From Streptomyces brevispora (lineage in GTDB: Bacteria > Actinomycetota > Actinomycetes > Streptomycetales > Streptomycetaceae), in the NCBI RefSeq assembly GCF_007829885.1, contig NZ_VIWW01000003.1:270514-334513 (forward strand): DNA of 64,000 bases, written 5' to 3'. The position numbers and the translations under genes were made by a program. Position 1 is the first letter of the stretch; every line of letters begins with the position of its first letter. Shown here piece by piece: positions 53,731 to 62,573 of this stretch. The notes below the pieces were generated by a model. That model saw nothing but the letters and a program-made list of their open reading frames with translations. It ran no database searches and had not been told where the DNA came from.

Positions 53731-54459
53731 TCAAAAGGGGTTACCCCAGGTGACTCCCGACCCGGCCCACTCCCGGCGCGGTCGCCGCCGCAGCCCGAGC
53801 GGCGATTGCATTCCTGACCGTGTGGACGTGTGCGCGGCGATCTGCCGGGGGACCCCCCTCAGCACCGCCAGCCGCAGCACCCGCTCGCCCGGCGGCAGCA
53901 GGTATACCATGCCCCCGGAAGCATCTGTCTCCCGCATGAACTGGTCCAAAGCGGCGTCGAGTGGATGCGTGCCCGAGCCTGTGCTCGTGCCGAAGCCGGC
54001 AAGGTCCCTCATGCTCTCACCCTCCCGAGCGGCACCGGGCAGAGATCCCTCCAGGCGACCGAAGCGGCATCTGGCCGCCTCCGCGCTGATGCCCAGGCCG
54101 GCACCGATCTGCGCCCAGCTCGCCCCGGCTCGCCGGTCCGCCAACACCGCACAGCGCACCAGCTGCCCGGCCAGCCCGGGCACCTCCGCCACGGCGGCAA
54201 CATGGCAGCCCTCCGCTCCTCGCCGCGGGCGCGAGTCGCTCGCCTGCTGGGTTGCGGCCTGCACCTGCGTCAGAAGATCCGCTTCCGCGAACACCAGCGC
54301 CTGCCGCGCCTTCGCCGCCGCCTGCCAGCGACGCCTGGCTCGCCAGGCCGCCTGCCGATGCGCCTGATGGCAATACCGCCGACCCGGGCCTGCCGACTCC
54401 GGCAGTGGAGCTCCGCACCACCCACACCGATCGTCACCCATATACCGATCATCACCCAT
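53731..54459 (-). CDS. Chimeric protein: zinc-finger/HTH N-part joined to a truncated GAF/SpoIIE-type fragment
   Basis: About 242 residues; start ATG 54457-54459 or 54439-54441, in an 18-bp duplication (MGDDRY MGDDRC). The N-part has a Cys/His ribbon (CGWCGAPLPE ... RRYCHQAHRQAAW), a long basic helix and an HTH (GASWAQIGAGLGISAEAARC). From about residue 175 the sequence switches to DAALDQFMRETDASGGMVYL and LPPGERVLRLAVLRGVPRQI, the start of GAF domains in SpoIIE-type phosphatases, then ends after 30 unrelated residues. Probably a deletion fusion; whether the product works is unknown. Confidence 0.55.
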   Translation of the reverse strand: MGDDRYMGDDRCGWCGAPLPESAGPGRRYCHQAHRQAAWRARRRWQAAAKARQALVFAEADLLTQVQAATQQASDSRPRRGAEGCHVAAVAEVPGLAGQLVRCAVLADRRAGASWAQIGAGLGISAEAARCRFGRLEGSLPGAAREGESMRDLAGFGTSTGSGTHPLDAALDQFMRETDASGGMVYLLPPGERVLRLAVLRGVPRQIAAHTSTRSGMQSPLGLRRRPRREWAGSGVTWGNPF

Positions 54460-54609
54460 ATAGGGGAAATATTCTCTACTGCCGTGATGGCGTGCTGCAC
54501 ACGTCCACCGGGGCGGTGGCGGCCGTGCTCGGCAGACATACATACCGATCATGTCGGCATCAAGATGCCCAAACTGCCGCACTCGGACGCTGCGTAGATC
54601 GGCACTCGC

Positions 54610-55107
54610 TCATGGGCGGCGGTTCGGACGGTTGTCCCAGCGGTGGGTCGTCCACGCCCTGCGGAGCAGGCTACGGACGGTGATGATCGTATCGGCGATG
54701 ACGCGTTCCGCACTTGCCACCGAATCGGTGTTGAGCTTTCGGACACCGAGACTCCCATGCCCAAAATCGATCTCATCGACCGTCGCCGAGACCCTGATGT
54801 TCCCGAAGGCCGTAGAAGTGCCATGAGTGCAGCCGCCGCGCTGCCCAGGTCGTGCGGGCCCTGACCCACAGATCAGACGAGAATCTACAACCGCGATCCG
54901 CCGCAACACGCCTGTGTCGATCAACAGCCCGTCATCGTCCAGGTCCACGAGCACGTCCACGTCACCGAACTCACGCAGCCGCCGCCAAGCGACGTTGCGG
55001 CCTCCGGACACCCCCAGGTTCTCCTCCAGCTCCACCGCGGTCACGCCGTCCGGCAGCCCCGCAAGGGCCGTCCCGTTTCCGACGACGACAACCCGGGCAG
55101 CGGGCCG
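54610..55107 (-). pseudogene. 5'-truncated family-2 glycosyltransferase fragment
   Basis: The frame begins after a stop and reads VVVVGNGTALAGLPDGVTA, VELEENLGVSGGRNVAWRRL, REFGDVDVLVDLDDDGLLID, which matches the GT2 nucleotide-sugar region (VVVGNG ... ENLGxxGGRN ... DDD). Downstream it departs from the family (RRIAVVDSRLICGSGP ... LLRRAWTTHRWDNRP). The N-terminal strand and the acceptor domain are absent. An internal GTG (55044) could start a 144-residue product, but function is unlikely. Confidence 0.55.
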
Positions 55108-55352
55108 TCACCGCCCCACACGCCACCGAAGCCAGCGTCCGCCGCCGTCGCCGCCCCTTCGCGCCCGACCGGACTACCGACTAGGCCGCAGAACATGACT
55201 TACTTGCCTGCGTGCCTCTGCTCGCGCTTAGCCTTGATCCACCGAGCAATAGCCGGTCCAGGGCTTGGACATGAAGGCGCGGATGCTCTCTGAGCTGGGA
55301 CGATGGGACTTCCTACGGTTCCACATCCACAGAGCGAGAGAACACCCGCGAG

Positions 55353-56210
55353 ATGCAATCTTCCCATGCCGCTGCGGCGGTGTCGGCCGTGTTCGATGAC
55401 CAAAATCTCGTGGCGTATGCCGGGCTGGTCCCGGTGATGCGGCTGGCCGAGCGGTGCGGACTCGCCCGTCTGGTGGCTGCGAAGGTGAAGCTTGGCGGTG
55501 CGGAGAACGGCGCGGGGGCCACGGCAGACGCCAAGGTCACCAGCATCGTGGCCGGGATGGTCGCGGGTGCGGACAGCATCGACGACCTCGACGTGCTGCG
55601 GCACGGTGCGATGCCGGTCCTGTTCGGCGGCATCCGGGCACCCTCCACGCCGGGCACGTTCCTGCGCGCGTTCACTCACGGCCATGCTCTCCAGCTCCAT
55701 GCCGTGCACCGCAGGTTCCTGGGTGCGCTGGCCGCGCACACCCCGCTGCTGCCCGGGGCCGATCAGACGGTGTTCATCGATGTCGACTCCACCCATAAGC
55801 GGGTCTACGGACGGGCCAAGCAGGGCGCCGAGTACGGCCGGTGCAAAGGCATCCGCACCCTGCACCCCCTCCTCGCCACGATCCGCACCCCACCTCGCGG
55901 CCGGTGATCGCCACCGTGCGGATGCGCCGCGGCAAAGCAGCAGACTCCCGAGGCGCCCCGAAACTCGTGGCCGAGGCCCTGGCCACCGCCCGCGAGGCCG
56001 GCTGCACCGGCATACGCATCCTGCGGGCCGACTCGCAGTTCTACAACGCCGGGGTAATCGCCGCCTGCCGCCGGGGCGGTGCCCACTTCTCGATCACCGC
56101 CGGCATGAACCCCTCCATCAAACGGGCCGTCCACAGCATCCCGACGACGCCTGGCAGCACATCAGTTACCCGACCGCGGCGGCCGGGGCTGCACCCTCCG
56201 CGTCAGCACC
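55353..56210 (+). pseudogene. IS1380-family transposase, frameshifted and truncated
   Basis: Readable: VFDDQNLVAYAGLVPVMRLA, DAKVTSIVAGMVAGADSIDD, LDVLRHGAMPVLFGGIRAPS, TPGTFLRAFTHGHALQLHAV, FIDVDSTHKRVYGRAKQGAE (catalytic Asp region), LHPLLATIRT, then frame shift (about 55895) to APKLVAEALATAREAGCTGI, RILRADSQFYNAGVIAACRR and FSITAGMNPSIKRAV, and a further shift near 56115 to DDAWQHISYPTA. These fit IS1380 transposases. The C-terminal third is missing where the 16-bp repeats begin. Confidence 0.8.
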
Positions 56211-56211
56211 A

Positions 56212-56271
56212 GTCCACCGTGCCCGCGGTCCACCGTGCCCGCGGTCCACCGTGCCCGCGGTCCACCGCGCC
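56212..56271 (+). repeat. 16-bp tandem repeat at the IS1380/IS256 junction
   Basis: GTCCACCGTGCCCGCG occurs three times in full (56212-56259) and once in part (to 56271). It lies exactly at the boundary of two transposase fragments. Confidence 0.85.
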
Positions 56272-56580
56272 CTCCGCGACCGTTGCCAGGGCGTGGGAGG
56301 AGTTCATTCCGTTCCTGCGTTTCGATACCGACATCCGCCGCGTCGTCCGCACCACCCACGCGCTCGCGTCCGTCAACGCCAGGACCCGCCGGGCGGTCAA
56401 GGCCCGCGGCCGCTTCCCCGGCGAACAGGCCGCACTGAAGTGCCTCTGCATGGCGATCATGTCTCTCGGCCCCACCGGCAAGGGCCGGGCCCGCCGGACC
56501 ATGCGCGGGAAGACCGCCCTGAACGCCTACGGCATCACCTCCGACGTTCGACGGCCGGCTCTCCGCAGCCCGGCAGCAAC
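56272..56580 (+). pseudogene. C-terminal fragment of an IS256-family transposase
   Basis: Reads AWEEFIPFLRFDTDIRRVVR, TTHALASVNARTRRAVKARG, RFPGEQAALKCLCMAIMSLG, PTGKGRARRTMRGKTALNAY, GITSDVR. The pattern EF-x-PFL-x-F ... IR-x-x-x-x-TN(H)A-x-x-S(V)NA-x-x-R-A ... FP-x-EQAALK is the conserved end of IS256 transposases. The rest of the gene is absent and its upstream end meets the 16-bp repeats. Confidence 0.8.
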
Positions 56581-56704
56581 CCTCGACAACCCGCGCCGCA
56601 CCACTCGTTCGGCAGACCCTCCGGACCGTCATCAGGTGTCCCTTCCGGTGAAGTTCCCACCCCATTTCATGACACCCCCGTTCCGGTTGGAGTGCGCTGG
56701 GCTG

Positions 56705-58372
56705 TTATTGCGGGGGGTTGCCGTGTTTGCGGTGGGTTGGGTCGGTGTGTTTGGTGTGGAGCATGGTGAGGGCGGCGATGAGTGTTTCGCGGGTGTGGGT
56801 GGGGTCGATGATGTCGTCGATGAGGCCGTGTTCCGCTGCGTGGTAGGGGTGCATGAGTTCGGTCTTGTATTGCTTGATGAGGTGGGCGCGGGTGGCCTCG
56901 GGGTCGTTGGAGTGGGCGATCTGTCTGCGGAAGATGATGTTGGCGGCGCCCTCGGCACCCATGACGGCGATTTCGTTGGTGGGCCAGGCATAGGTGAGGT
57001 CGGCGCCGATGGACTGGGAGTCCATGACGATGTAGGCGCCACCGTAGGCCTTGCGCAGGATGAGGGAGATTCTGGGCACGGTGGCGTTGCAGTAGGCGTA
57101 CAGGAGTTTCGCGCCGTGGCGGATGATGCCGCGGTGTTCCTGGTCGATGCCGGGGAGGAAGCCGGGAACGTCCAGGAGGGTGATGACCGGGATGTTGAAG
57201 GCGTCGCACATCTGGACGAACCGTGCGGCTTTTTCGGAGGCTTCGATGTCCAGGACACCGGCGAGTGCCTGTGGCTGGTTGGCGACGATGCCGGCGACCT
57301 GGCCGTCGAGGCGGCCGAGTGCGCAGATGATGTTGCGGGCCCAGCGTTCGTGGATTTCGAGGTAGTCGCCGTCGTCGAGGATTTCCTCGATGACCTGGTG
57401 CATGTCGTAGGGGCGGTTGCCGTCGGCGGGCACCAGGTCCAGGAGGGCCTGGGAGCGGCGGGTCCGCGGGTCGGCGCACGGCAGACGGGGCGGGTACTCG
57501 CGGTTGTTCTGCGGGAGCATCGACAGGAGGTAGCGGACCTCGGCGATGCAGGTCTCCTCGTCGTCGTACGCGAAGTGCGCGACGCCGGAGGTCTCGGCGT
57601 GCACATCGGCGCCGCCGAGGCCGTTCTGGGTGATCTCCTCGCCGGTGACCGCCTTCACGACGTCCGGTCCGGTGATGAACATCTGCGAGGTCTCGCGGAC
57701 CATGAAGACGAAGTCGGTGAGGGCCGGGCTGTAGGCCGCGCCGCCCGCGCACGGGCCGAGCATCACGCTGATCTGCGGGATGACACCGGAGGCCCGGGTG
57801 TTGCGCCGGAAGATCCCGCCGTAGCCGGCGAGCGCGGAGACGCCCTCCTGGATCCGGGCGCCCGCGCCGTCGTTCAGGGAGACCAGCGGGGCACCGGCCG
57901 AGAGGGCCATGTCCATGATCTTGTGGATCTTCGTGGCGTGGGCCTCGCCCAGAGCGCCGCCGAAGATCCGGAAGTCGTGCGCGTAGACGAAGACCGTCCG
58001 GCCCTCGACCGTCCCCCAGCCGGTGATCACCCCGTCGGTGTAGGGGCGCTTGTCCTCGAGTCCGAAGCCGGTCGCCCGGTGCCGGCGCAACTGTTCCACC
58101 TCGCGGAACGATCCCTCGTCCAGGAGCAGTCCGATGCGCTCCCGGGCGGTCAGCTTGCCCCTGGCGTGCTGCGCCTCGGTGGCTTTCTCGCTGGGGCCGC
58201 CGATCGCTTGTGCACGGACCGCGTGCAGTTCGCCGGTCCGCGCGTGGGCGTTGGCGGGTTCCCCGCCGGGGCCACAAGTTGTTTGCGCACGGGCCGTATG
58301 CGGTTCGGCCGTCCGCACGTGGGCGCCGGCTGTCTCAGCAGAGGCCCGAGGAGGGTTGTTCACTCCTGTCAC
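56705..58372 (-). CDS. Acyl-CoA carboxylase beta (carboxyltransferase) subunit, propionyl/acetyl-CoA type
   Basis: 555 residues from a GTG at 58372 (GGAAGGGAC upstream). After an unusual N-terminal extension the sequence follows actinobacterial PccB/AccB: GKLTARERIGLLLDEGSFRE, GALGEAHATKIHKIMDMALS, GGAAYSPALTDFVFMVRETS (biotin/acyl-CoA loops), LDVPGFLPGIDQEHRGIIRH, GGAYIVMDSQSIGADLTYAW. It transfers CO2 from biotin to acyl-CoA, making methylmalonyl- or malonyl-CoA. It pairs with the epsilon subunit gene 126 bp upstream; the biotinylated alpha subunit is elsewhere. Residues 17-66 are a 25-residue tandem duplication. Confidence 0.93.
   Translation of the reverse strand: MTGVNNPPRASAETAGAHVRTAEPHTARAQTTCGPGGEPANAHARTGELHAVRAQAIGGPSEKATEAQHARGKLTARERIGLLLDEGSFREVEQLRRHRATGFGLEDKRPYTDGVITGWGTVEGRTVFVYAHDFRIFGGALGEAHATKIHKIMDMALSAGAPLVSLNDGAGARIQEGVSALAGYGGIFRRNTRASGVIPQISVMLGPCAGGAAYSPALTDFVFMVRETSQMFITGPDVVKAVTGEEITQNGLGGADVHAETSGVAHFAYDDEETCIAEVRYLLSMLPQNNREYPPRLPCADPRTRRSQALLDLVPADGNRPYDMHQVIEEILDDGDYLEIHERWARNIICALGRLDGQVAGIVANQPQALAGVLDIEASEKAARFVQMCDAFNIPVITLLDVPGFLPGIDQEHRGIIRHGAKLLYAYCNATVPRISLILRKAYGGAYIVMDSQSIGADLTYAWPTNEIAVMGAEGAANIIFRRQIAHSNDPEATRAHLIKQYKTELMHPYHAAEHGLIDDIIDPTHTRETLIAALTMLHTKHTDPTHRKHGNPPQ
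58175..58324 (-). repeat. 75-bp imperfect tandem duplication in the 5' part of the carboxylase beta gene
   Basis: Residues 17-41 (AHVRTAEPHTARAQTTCGPG...) and 42-66 (AHARTGELHAVRAQAIGGPS...) align without gaps, and their DNA is also clearly similar. The second copy is the normal family N-terminus (ELHAVRAQAIGGPSEKAT); the first is an extra, diverged copy. Confidence 0.75.
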
Positions 58373-58498
58373 GACACGTCCCTTCCTCTCTCAGGGTGCG
58401 GCCCGGTCGGCGCTCCACCGCAAGAGGGACCGCTGGTGCGGTGTGTGCGGGTGGGGCGTGGCGGGCACGTGATTCAGCCGGGGTGGAGGGGCCGGCTG

Positions 58499-58702
58499 CT
58501 AACGCCAGCTGTACGGGGAGTGGTAGACCGTGCCGGCCCGTTCCGGTTCCCACCGGGGGGCCGGGGGCGGCCGTACGTCGCTGTTCTCCTCGTCGCGTCC
58601 CGCGAGCAGTGAGCACAGCACGGCGGTGACCGCGGCCAGTTCCGCGTCGGTGGCCCGCCCGCGCTCCACCCGGAACGTGGGCGCGGTGCCGGTATCGCCC
58701 AT
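58499..58702 (-). CDS. Acyl-CoA carboxylase epsilon subunit
   Basis: 67 residues from ATG 58700-58702, with GGGAGG six bases upstream separated by an A7 run. The N-terminal FRVERGRATDAELAAVTAVL is the signature helix of the small epsilon subunits that bind actinobacterial carboxyltransferase hexamers and raise activity. The C-terminal half is Pro/Arg-rich and ends VYHSPYSWR, as is common. It precedes the beta subunit gene on the same strand, so it is co-transcribed first. Confidence 0.88.
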   Translation of the reverse strand: MGDTGTAPTFRVERGRATDAELAAVTAVLCSLLAGRDEENSDVRPPPAPRWEPERAGTVYHSPYSWR

Positions 58703-59031
58703 TTTTTTCCTCCCTCGGAGTTTCGTTCACGGTCCGCCACCGGCCTACAGGAGTGCTCCGGCCCCGCTTGAGGATCGCCGGGGACCGTCCTGGGGAATGC
58801 TGCTCGTGGCGCGGGCCCGGGGGAGGGCCGGTGTGCCGGAGCGGAGGGGCCGGCGCCGAGCCTGCACCGCTCCCACCGGGGCGGCTGACGGGCGGCTGAC
58901 GGGGTGTCGGGTGCGCTGCCGCGGGGAGGGCGGGTGCGTTCCGGGTGACATGCCGGTGAACGTCATGAGGTGTCCGGATCGAGCAGGAATCGAGAAGCAC
59001 CGTTCACGCGGTCGCGTCTAGCCTGCTCTCC
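58703..59031. other. Divergent intergenic region, carboxylase operon / VOC gene
   Basis: No gene seen. It must contain the promoters for both directions. TAGCCT at 59019-59024, just before the VOC start, could be a -10 of a leaderless transcript. Confidence 0.3.
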
Positions 59032-59442
59032 ATGGACATCACCATTCACACGACGGCTCTGCCGCACGACGACCCGGACGCCTCGCTGGCCTTCTACCGC
59101 GACGTCCTCGGCTTCGAGGTCCGCAGCGATGTCGGACAGGGCAGGATGCGCTGGATCACGGTCGGTCCGGCCGGTCAGCCCGGCACGTCGATCCTTCTGG
59201 CACCGCCCGCCGCCGATCCCGGCGTCACGGAGGACGAGCGCCGTACCGTCACCGAGATGATGGCCAAGGGCACCTACGGGTGGATCCTGCTGGCCACCCC
59301 GGACCTCGACGCCACGTTCGAGAAGGTGCAGGCCGGTGACAGCGAGGTCGTCCAGGAGCCGACCGAGCAGCCCTACGGTGTCCGCGACTGCGCCTTCCGC
59401 GATCCCGCGGGCAACCTGGTCCGCATCCAGGAACTGCGCTGA
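59032..59442 (+). CDS. VOC-family (glyoxalase/bleomycin-resistance fold) protein
   Basis: 136 residues from ATG 59032 without a clear ribosome site. Two beta-alpha-beta-beta-beta units: TTALPHDDPDASLAFYRDVL, GFEVRSDVGQGRMRWITVGP, and GWILLATPDLDATFEKVQAG, QPYGVRDCAFRDPAGNLVRI, ending in the typical metal-site Glu (IQELR). This version is usually found next to the AraC regulator that follows here. Likely a metal-dependent small-molecule enzyme or resistance protein. Confidence 0.92.
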   Translation: MDITIHTTALPHDDPDASLAFYRDVLGFEVRSDVGQGRMRWITVGPAGQPGTSILLAPPAADPGVTEDERRTVTEMMAKGTYGWILLATPDLDATFEKVQAGDSEVVQEPTEQPYGVRDCAFRDPAGNLVRIQELR

Positions 59443-59500
59443 GCCATGCGGGCAGCGGTGCGGCCGCGCGGGCGGCGTCACGACCGCCCATGAGACGCAC

Positions 59501-59696
59501 CGGGCACACCGCACCGGGCACACCGCACCGGCCACACCGCACCGGGCACACCGCACCGGGCACACCGCACCGGCCACACCGCACCGGCCACACCGGACCG
59601 GCCACACCGGACCGGTCACTCCGGGCCGGGCACTTCGGGCCGGGCACTTCGGGCCGGTCACTCCGGGGCGGGCACTCCGGGCCGGGCACTCCGGGC
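59501..59696. repeat. 14 x 14-bp tandem repeat between the VOC and AraC genes
   Basis: Fourteen consecutive 14-bp units with consensus near CGGGCACWCCGSRC. The first eight end in CAC/GAC (CGGGCACACCGCAC, CGGCCACACCGCAC). The last six have drifted to CGGGCACTCCGGGC. The whole 59443-59816 gap holds no other feature apart from a GTGCCCC/GGGGCAC hairpin near 59718-59738. Confidence 0.9.
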
Positions 59697-59816
59697 CGGG
59701 TCCGGTGGCCCGGTCCGTGCCCCCGGGTGTCGGGGCACCCGGCCTCGGCGGGGCGCCCCCCGGCACCCGGGGGCGCGGACGGCATGGGAAGACGAACGAC
59801 GAGGGGGAGGGTTCTC

Positions 59817-60344
59817 ATGTGCAAGCCCGAATGGCGGCGTGCACGCGTCCAGGCGCAGCGCCTGGACGATCTCGCGCGGCTGCGCCGGGTCCGTGACCGG
59901 ATCGACAGGGAGTACGCGCAGCCGCTGAACGTGGAGGCGCTCGCTCGTGATGCGCACATGTCCGCCGGGCACCTCGGGCGGCAGTTCCGGGCCGCCTACG
60001 GTGAGGCGCCGTACGGGTATCTGATGACGCGTCGCATCGAGCGGGCGACGGCGCTGCTGCGGCGGGGCGACATCAGCGTCACCGAGGTCTGCCTCGCGGT
60101 CGGCTGCGCGTCGCTGGGCACGTTCACCACCCGCTTCACCGAGCTGGTCGGTATGCCTCCGGGGGCCTTCCGGCGCCAGGCCGCGGAAGCGGCGTCCGGC
60201 CCTGCCGGTGCCGATAACGCGGTCACGGTCGGTGACGCGGGACCGGCGATCACGGTGGAGGGGATGCCCGCGTGCGTGGCCAGGCAAGTGGCGGGGCCGG
60301 TCAGGATTCGAGAAGCTCCGGCCACCGCCCGGCGCCTAGCATGA
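59817..60344 (+). CDS. AraC-family transcriptional regulator (DNA-binding domain with short tail)
   Basis: 175 residues from ATG 59817 with GGGGGAGGG. Two HTH motifs make up most of the protein: LNVEALARDAHMSAGHLGRQ, FRAAYGEAPYGYLMTRRIER and SVTEVCLAVGCASLGTFTTR, FTELVGMPPGAFRRQAAE. There is no N-terminal sensing domain. The adjacent VOC genes on both sides (59032 and 60341; the latter overlaps by ATGA) suggest that it regulates them. Confidence 0.92.
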   Translation: MCKPEWRRARVQAQRLDDLARLRRVRDRIDREYAQPLNVEALARDAHMSAGHLGRQFRAAYGEAPYGYLMTRRIERATALLRRGDISVTEVCLAVGCASLGTFTTRFTELVGMPPGAFRRQAAEAASGPAGADNAVTVGDAGPAITVEGMPACVARQVAGPVRIREAPATARRLA

Positions 60345-61012
60345 CGGACATGGCAACCACCGCTTCCACCGCAGTCCACACGGTTCTCGCGTCCGTCACC
60401 CTCGAGGTGGCCGACCTCGAGGCCGCCCGCCGCTTCTACGACGCCTTCGGCGTGAACACGTACATTCGCCTGCGGGCGTCCGAGGCGCACTCGACCGGGT
60501 TCCGCGGCTTCACCCTGGCACTCACGGTGTCCGGGCCGGCGACCGTCGACGGCTTCGTCGCCGCCGCCGTGGACGCCGGCGCCACGGTGCTGAAGCCCGC
60601 CACGAAGTCGCTGTGGGGTTACGGCGGCGTGGTCCAGGCCCCGGACGGGACGATCTGGAAGAATCGCGGACGTCGGCGAAGAAGGACACCGGCCCCGCCA
60701 CCCGTGAGATCGACGAGTTCGTCCTGCTGCTCGGTGTCGAGGACGTGAAGGCGACCAAGCAGTTCTACGTCGACCGGGGCCTGGCCGTGGCCAAGAGCTT
60801 CGGCGGCAAGTACGCCGAGTTCGCCTCCGGTCCGTCCAGCCCTGTCAAGCTGGCGCTGTACAAGCACCCGCGCGCTGGCCAAGGACCTCGGTGTTCCCGC
60901 CGACGGCACCGGCTCGCACCGTATCGTCCTCGGCGGCACCGTCGACGCCTTCACCGACCCGGACGGCTTCGCCTGGGAGACCGTCGCGCCGCCTTCCCCC
61001 GCACAGTCCTGA
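60341..61012 (+). pseudogene. Two-domain VOC/glyoxalase gene with two frameshifts
   Basis: Frame 1 from ATG 60341: VLASVTLEVADLEAARRFYD, AFGVNTYIRLRASEAHSTGF, GVVQAPDGTIWK. It shifts near 60663 to SAKKDTGPATREIDEFVLLL, GVEDVKATKQFYVDRGLAVA, SPVKLALYKHPRA, and shifts again near 60880 to LAKDLGVPADGTGSHRIVLG, VDAFTDPDGFAWETV. The three pieces make one normal two-domain protein of about 220 residues. Because homology is continuous with no missing residues, single-base sequencing errors are possible. ATGA overlap with the AraC gene. Confidence 0.75.
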
Positions 61013-61073
61013 CGTCCGGTCCGGCACTCCCGAACCGCCCTGTCTCACTCTTTTGCACGAGAGGAAACCTGCT

Positions 61074-61559
61074 ATGCCGTCGACGAAGTCACCCGCCAAG
61101 AATTCCGGCACGTCCGCCGAGAAGTACGACGGATTCACCGCCGAAGAGCGGGCCGCGATGAAGGATCACGCACGCGACCAGAAGAAGACGGCGGCGCGGC
61201 GTGGTTCGTCCCGGGCGGAGAAGGAGGCCGCGGCGGAGCAGGACGTCCTCGCGAAGATCGCCGAGATGCCGGAATCGGACCGGGTCCTCGCCGAGCGGAT
61301 CCACGAGATCGTCAGGGCCGCCGCTCCCGGCCTCGCACCCAAGCTCTGGTACGGGATGCCCGCGTACGCCAGGGACGGCAAGGTCGTCTGCCACTTCCAG
61401 AGCGCGGAGAAGTTCAAGTCGCGCTACGCCACGCTCGGCTTCAGCGACCAGGCGGCCCTCGACGAGGGCGCGATGTGGCCGACCGCCTATGCACTGAAGG
61501 AGCTGACCGCGGCCGACGAAAAGGTCATCAGCGCCCTCGTGAAGAAAGCAGGGGCCTGA
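61074..61559 (+). CDS. DUF1801 / YdhG-like (iron-chaperone-type) protein
   Basis: 161 residues from ATG 61074 with GAGAGGAAA. The N-terminal ~55 residues are charged and helical (FTAEERAAMKDHARDQKKT...). The domain IHEIVRAAAPGLAPKLWYGM, PAYARDGKVVCHFQSAEKFK, YATLGFSDQAALDEGAMWPT, AYALKELTAADEKVI matches the DUF1801 fold (YdhG/frataxin-like family). Biological role uncertain. It follows the VOC relic and may belong to the same AraC-regulated transcript. Confidence 0.88.
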   Translation: MPSTKSPAKNSGTSAEKYDGFTAEERAAMKDHARDQKKTAARRGSSRAEKEAAAEQDVLAKIAEMPESDRVLAERIHEIVRAAAPGLAPKLWYGMPAYARDGKVVCHFQSAEKFKSRYATLGFSDQAALDEGAMWPTAYALKELTAADEKVISALVKKAGA

Positions 61560-62573
61560 GGCCGGCCGGGACACCCCGGCCGGAAGTCCCGGGCCGGGCC
61601 GTCTGTCCGCGCGGGGCTGTTCGTCCAGCTCCGGCCGCTTGTCCGTGCCGGGCCGGATGTTCCGAACACCGCTACTCCGTTCGGGTGTTGTCGCGTGTCG
61701 TGCTCTACGTCGGGCAGGGCCCGACTCCACGTTGCCGCGGTGATCGCCGAGGATGTTCCACGGGGACGGAGGGTGACCTTCCCCGGTCCCGGAGGCCGCC
61801 GGCCGTGTCGGCGGGGGAGCGGGTTCCTCACCCCCTGTGCCCGATGGCGGTGCGCAGCCGTGACACGCGCGCAGGTGCGTGTACGGGATCGGGCCGTGGC
61901 TGAGCTTCCTGGCCGTGGGGGGCCGGGGCCGGCCGCGGGCGGTGCCCGCCGACGCGGACGTGTTCGGGTGTGCGAGTTCTGGCGGACAGCGGACAGCGGA
62001 CAGCGGACAGCGGATGGCGGTTGGCGGGGGGCGGTTGGCGGGGGCGGTTCCGGCCGGTCCGCGGCGGGCGGCGCCCGGGGCGCTTCAGGGGGATCCGGTG
62101 ATGCAGGACAGGCTTCTGCGGCGGGGACGGCACGCCGCCACGCAGTGGTCGGTCCGGTGGAGGTGCGGGAGGTCCGTGTGCCGGCCCGGTGCGGCCGGTG
62201 AGGGGCGTTGGGGCCGCCCCGGCGGTAGCGCACGCCGCTCCACGGGTTGCCCTCACCTGAGCTGCCGGGCCTGCGGCCCGACCGGTCCCGGCGCCGGCCG
62301 TGCCACCCGCACCGTCGTGTTTCACCGGCTCGCATCCGGCCGTATCCGGCTCTCGGCCACGGCACCGGCAGGCGCCCGTACGTGCACGTGTCCCGCAGGA
62401 CGTGGGCGCGGACCCGTCCGGGAGAAAGCACCCCCGGCCGCTTTTCCTCATTCTTTTCCGCCCATGCATTTCCGGGGGAAAAGCACAAGTGAACATCTCA
62501 CGAGTGTTCTTCGAGTTGTGCGCGACGTCGCCGCGCGATCCTTCTGTCTGGATCGAGACGTAGTGAGGTGCGT
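61560..62573. other. 1-kb GC-rich intergenic region
   Basis: No credible gene on either strand; open frames here are low-complexity Pro/Arg. It contains a 7-bp tandem GCGGACA x4 (61982-62009) and, near the right end, the dyad GAACA-N9-TGTTC (62491-62509), about 65 bp before the next AraC gene. That dyad may be an operator. Confidence 0.4.

Noticed and set aside
56600..58612. A very long plus-strand frame joining the IS relic to the carboxylase region
   Set aside because: It is the IS1380/IS256 relic reading on into antisense of the carboxylase beta gene; the two parts are unrelated.
59501..59696. Tandem repeats considered as a CRISPR array
   Set aside because: The units are 14 bp and contiguous, with no unique spacers and no cas genes anywhere in the window.
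61487..62488. A 333-codon minus-strand frame in the 1-kb gap
   Set aside because: Low-complexity Pro/Arg/Thr translation with no start signal or domain, overlapping the DUF1801 gene in antisense.
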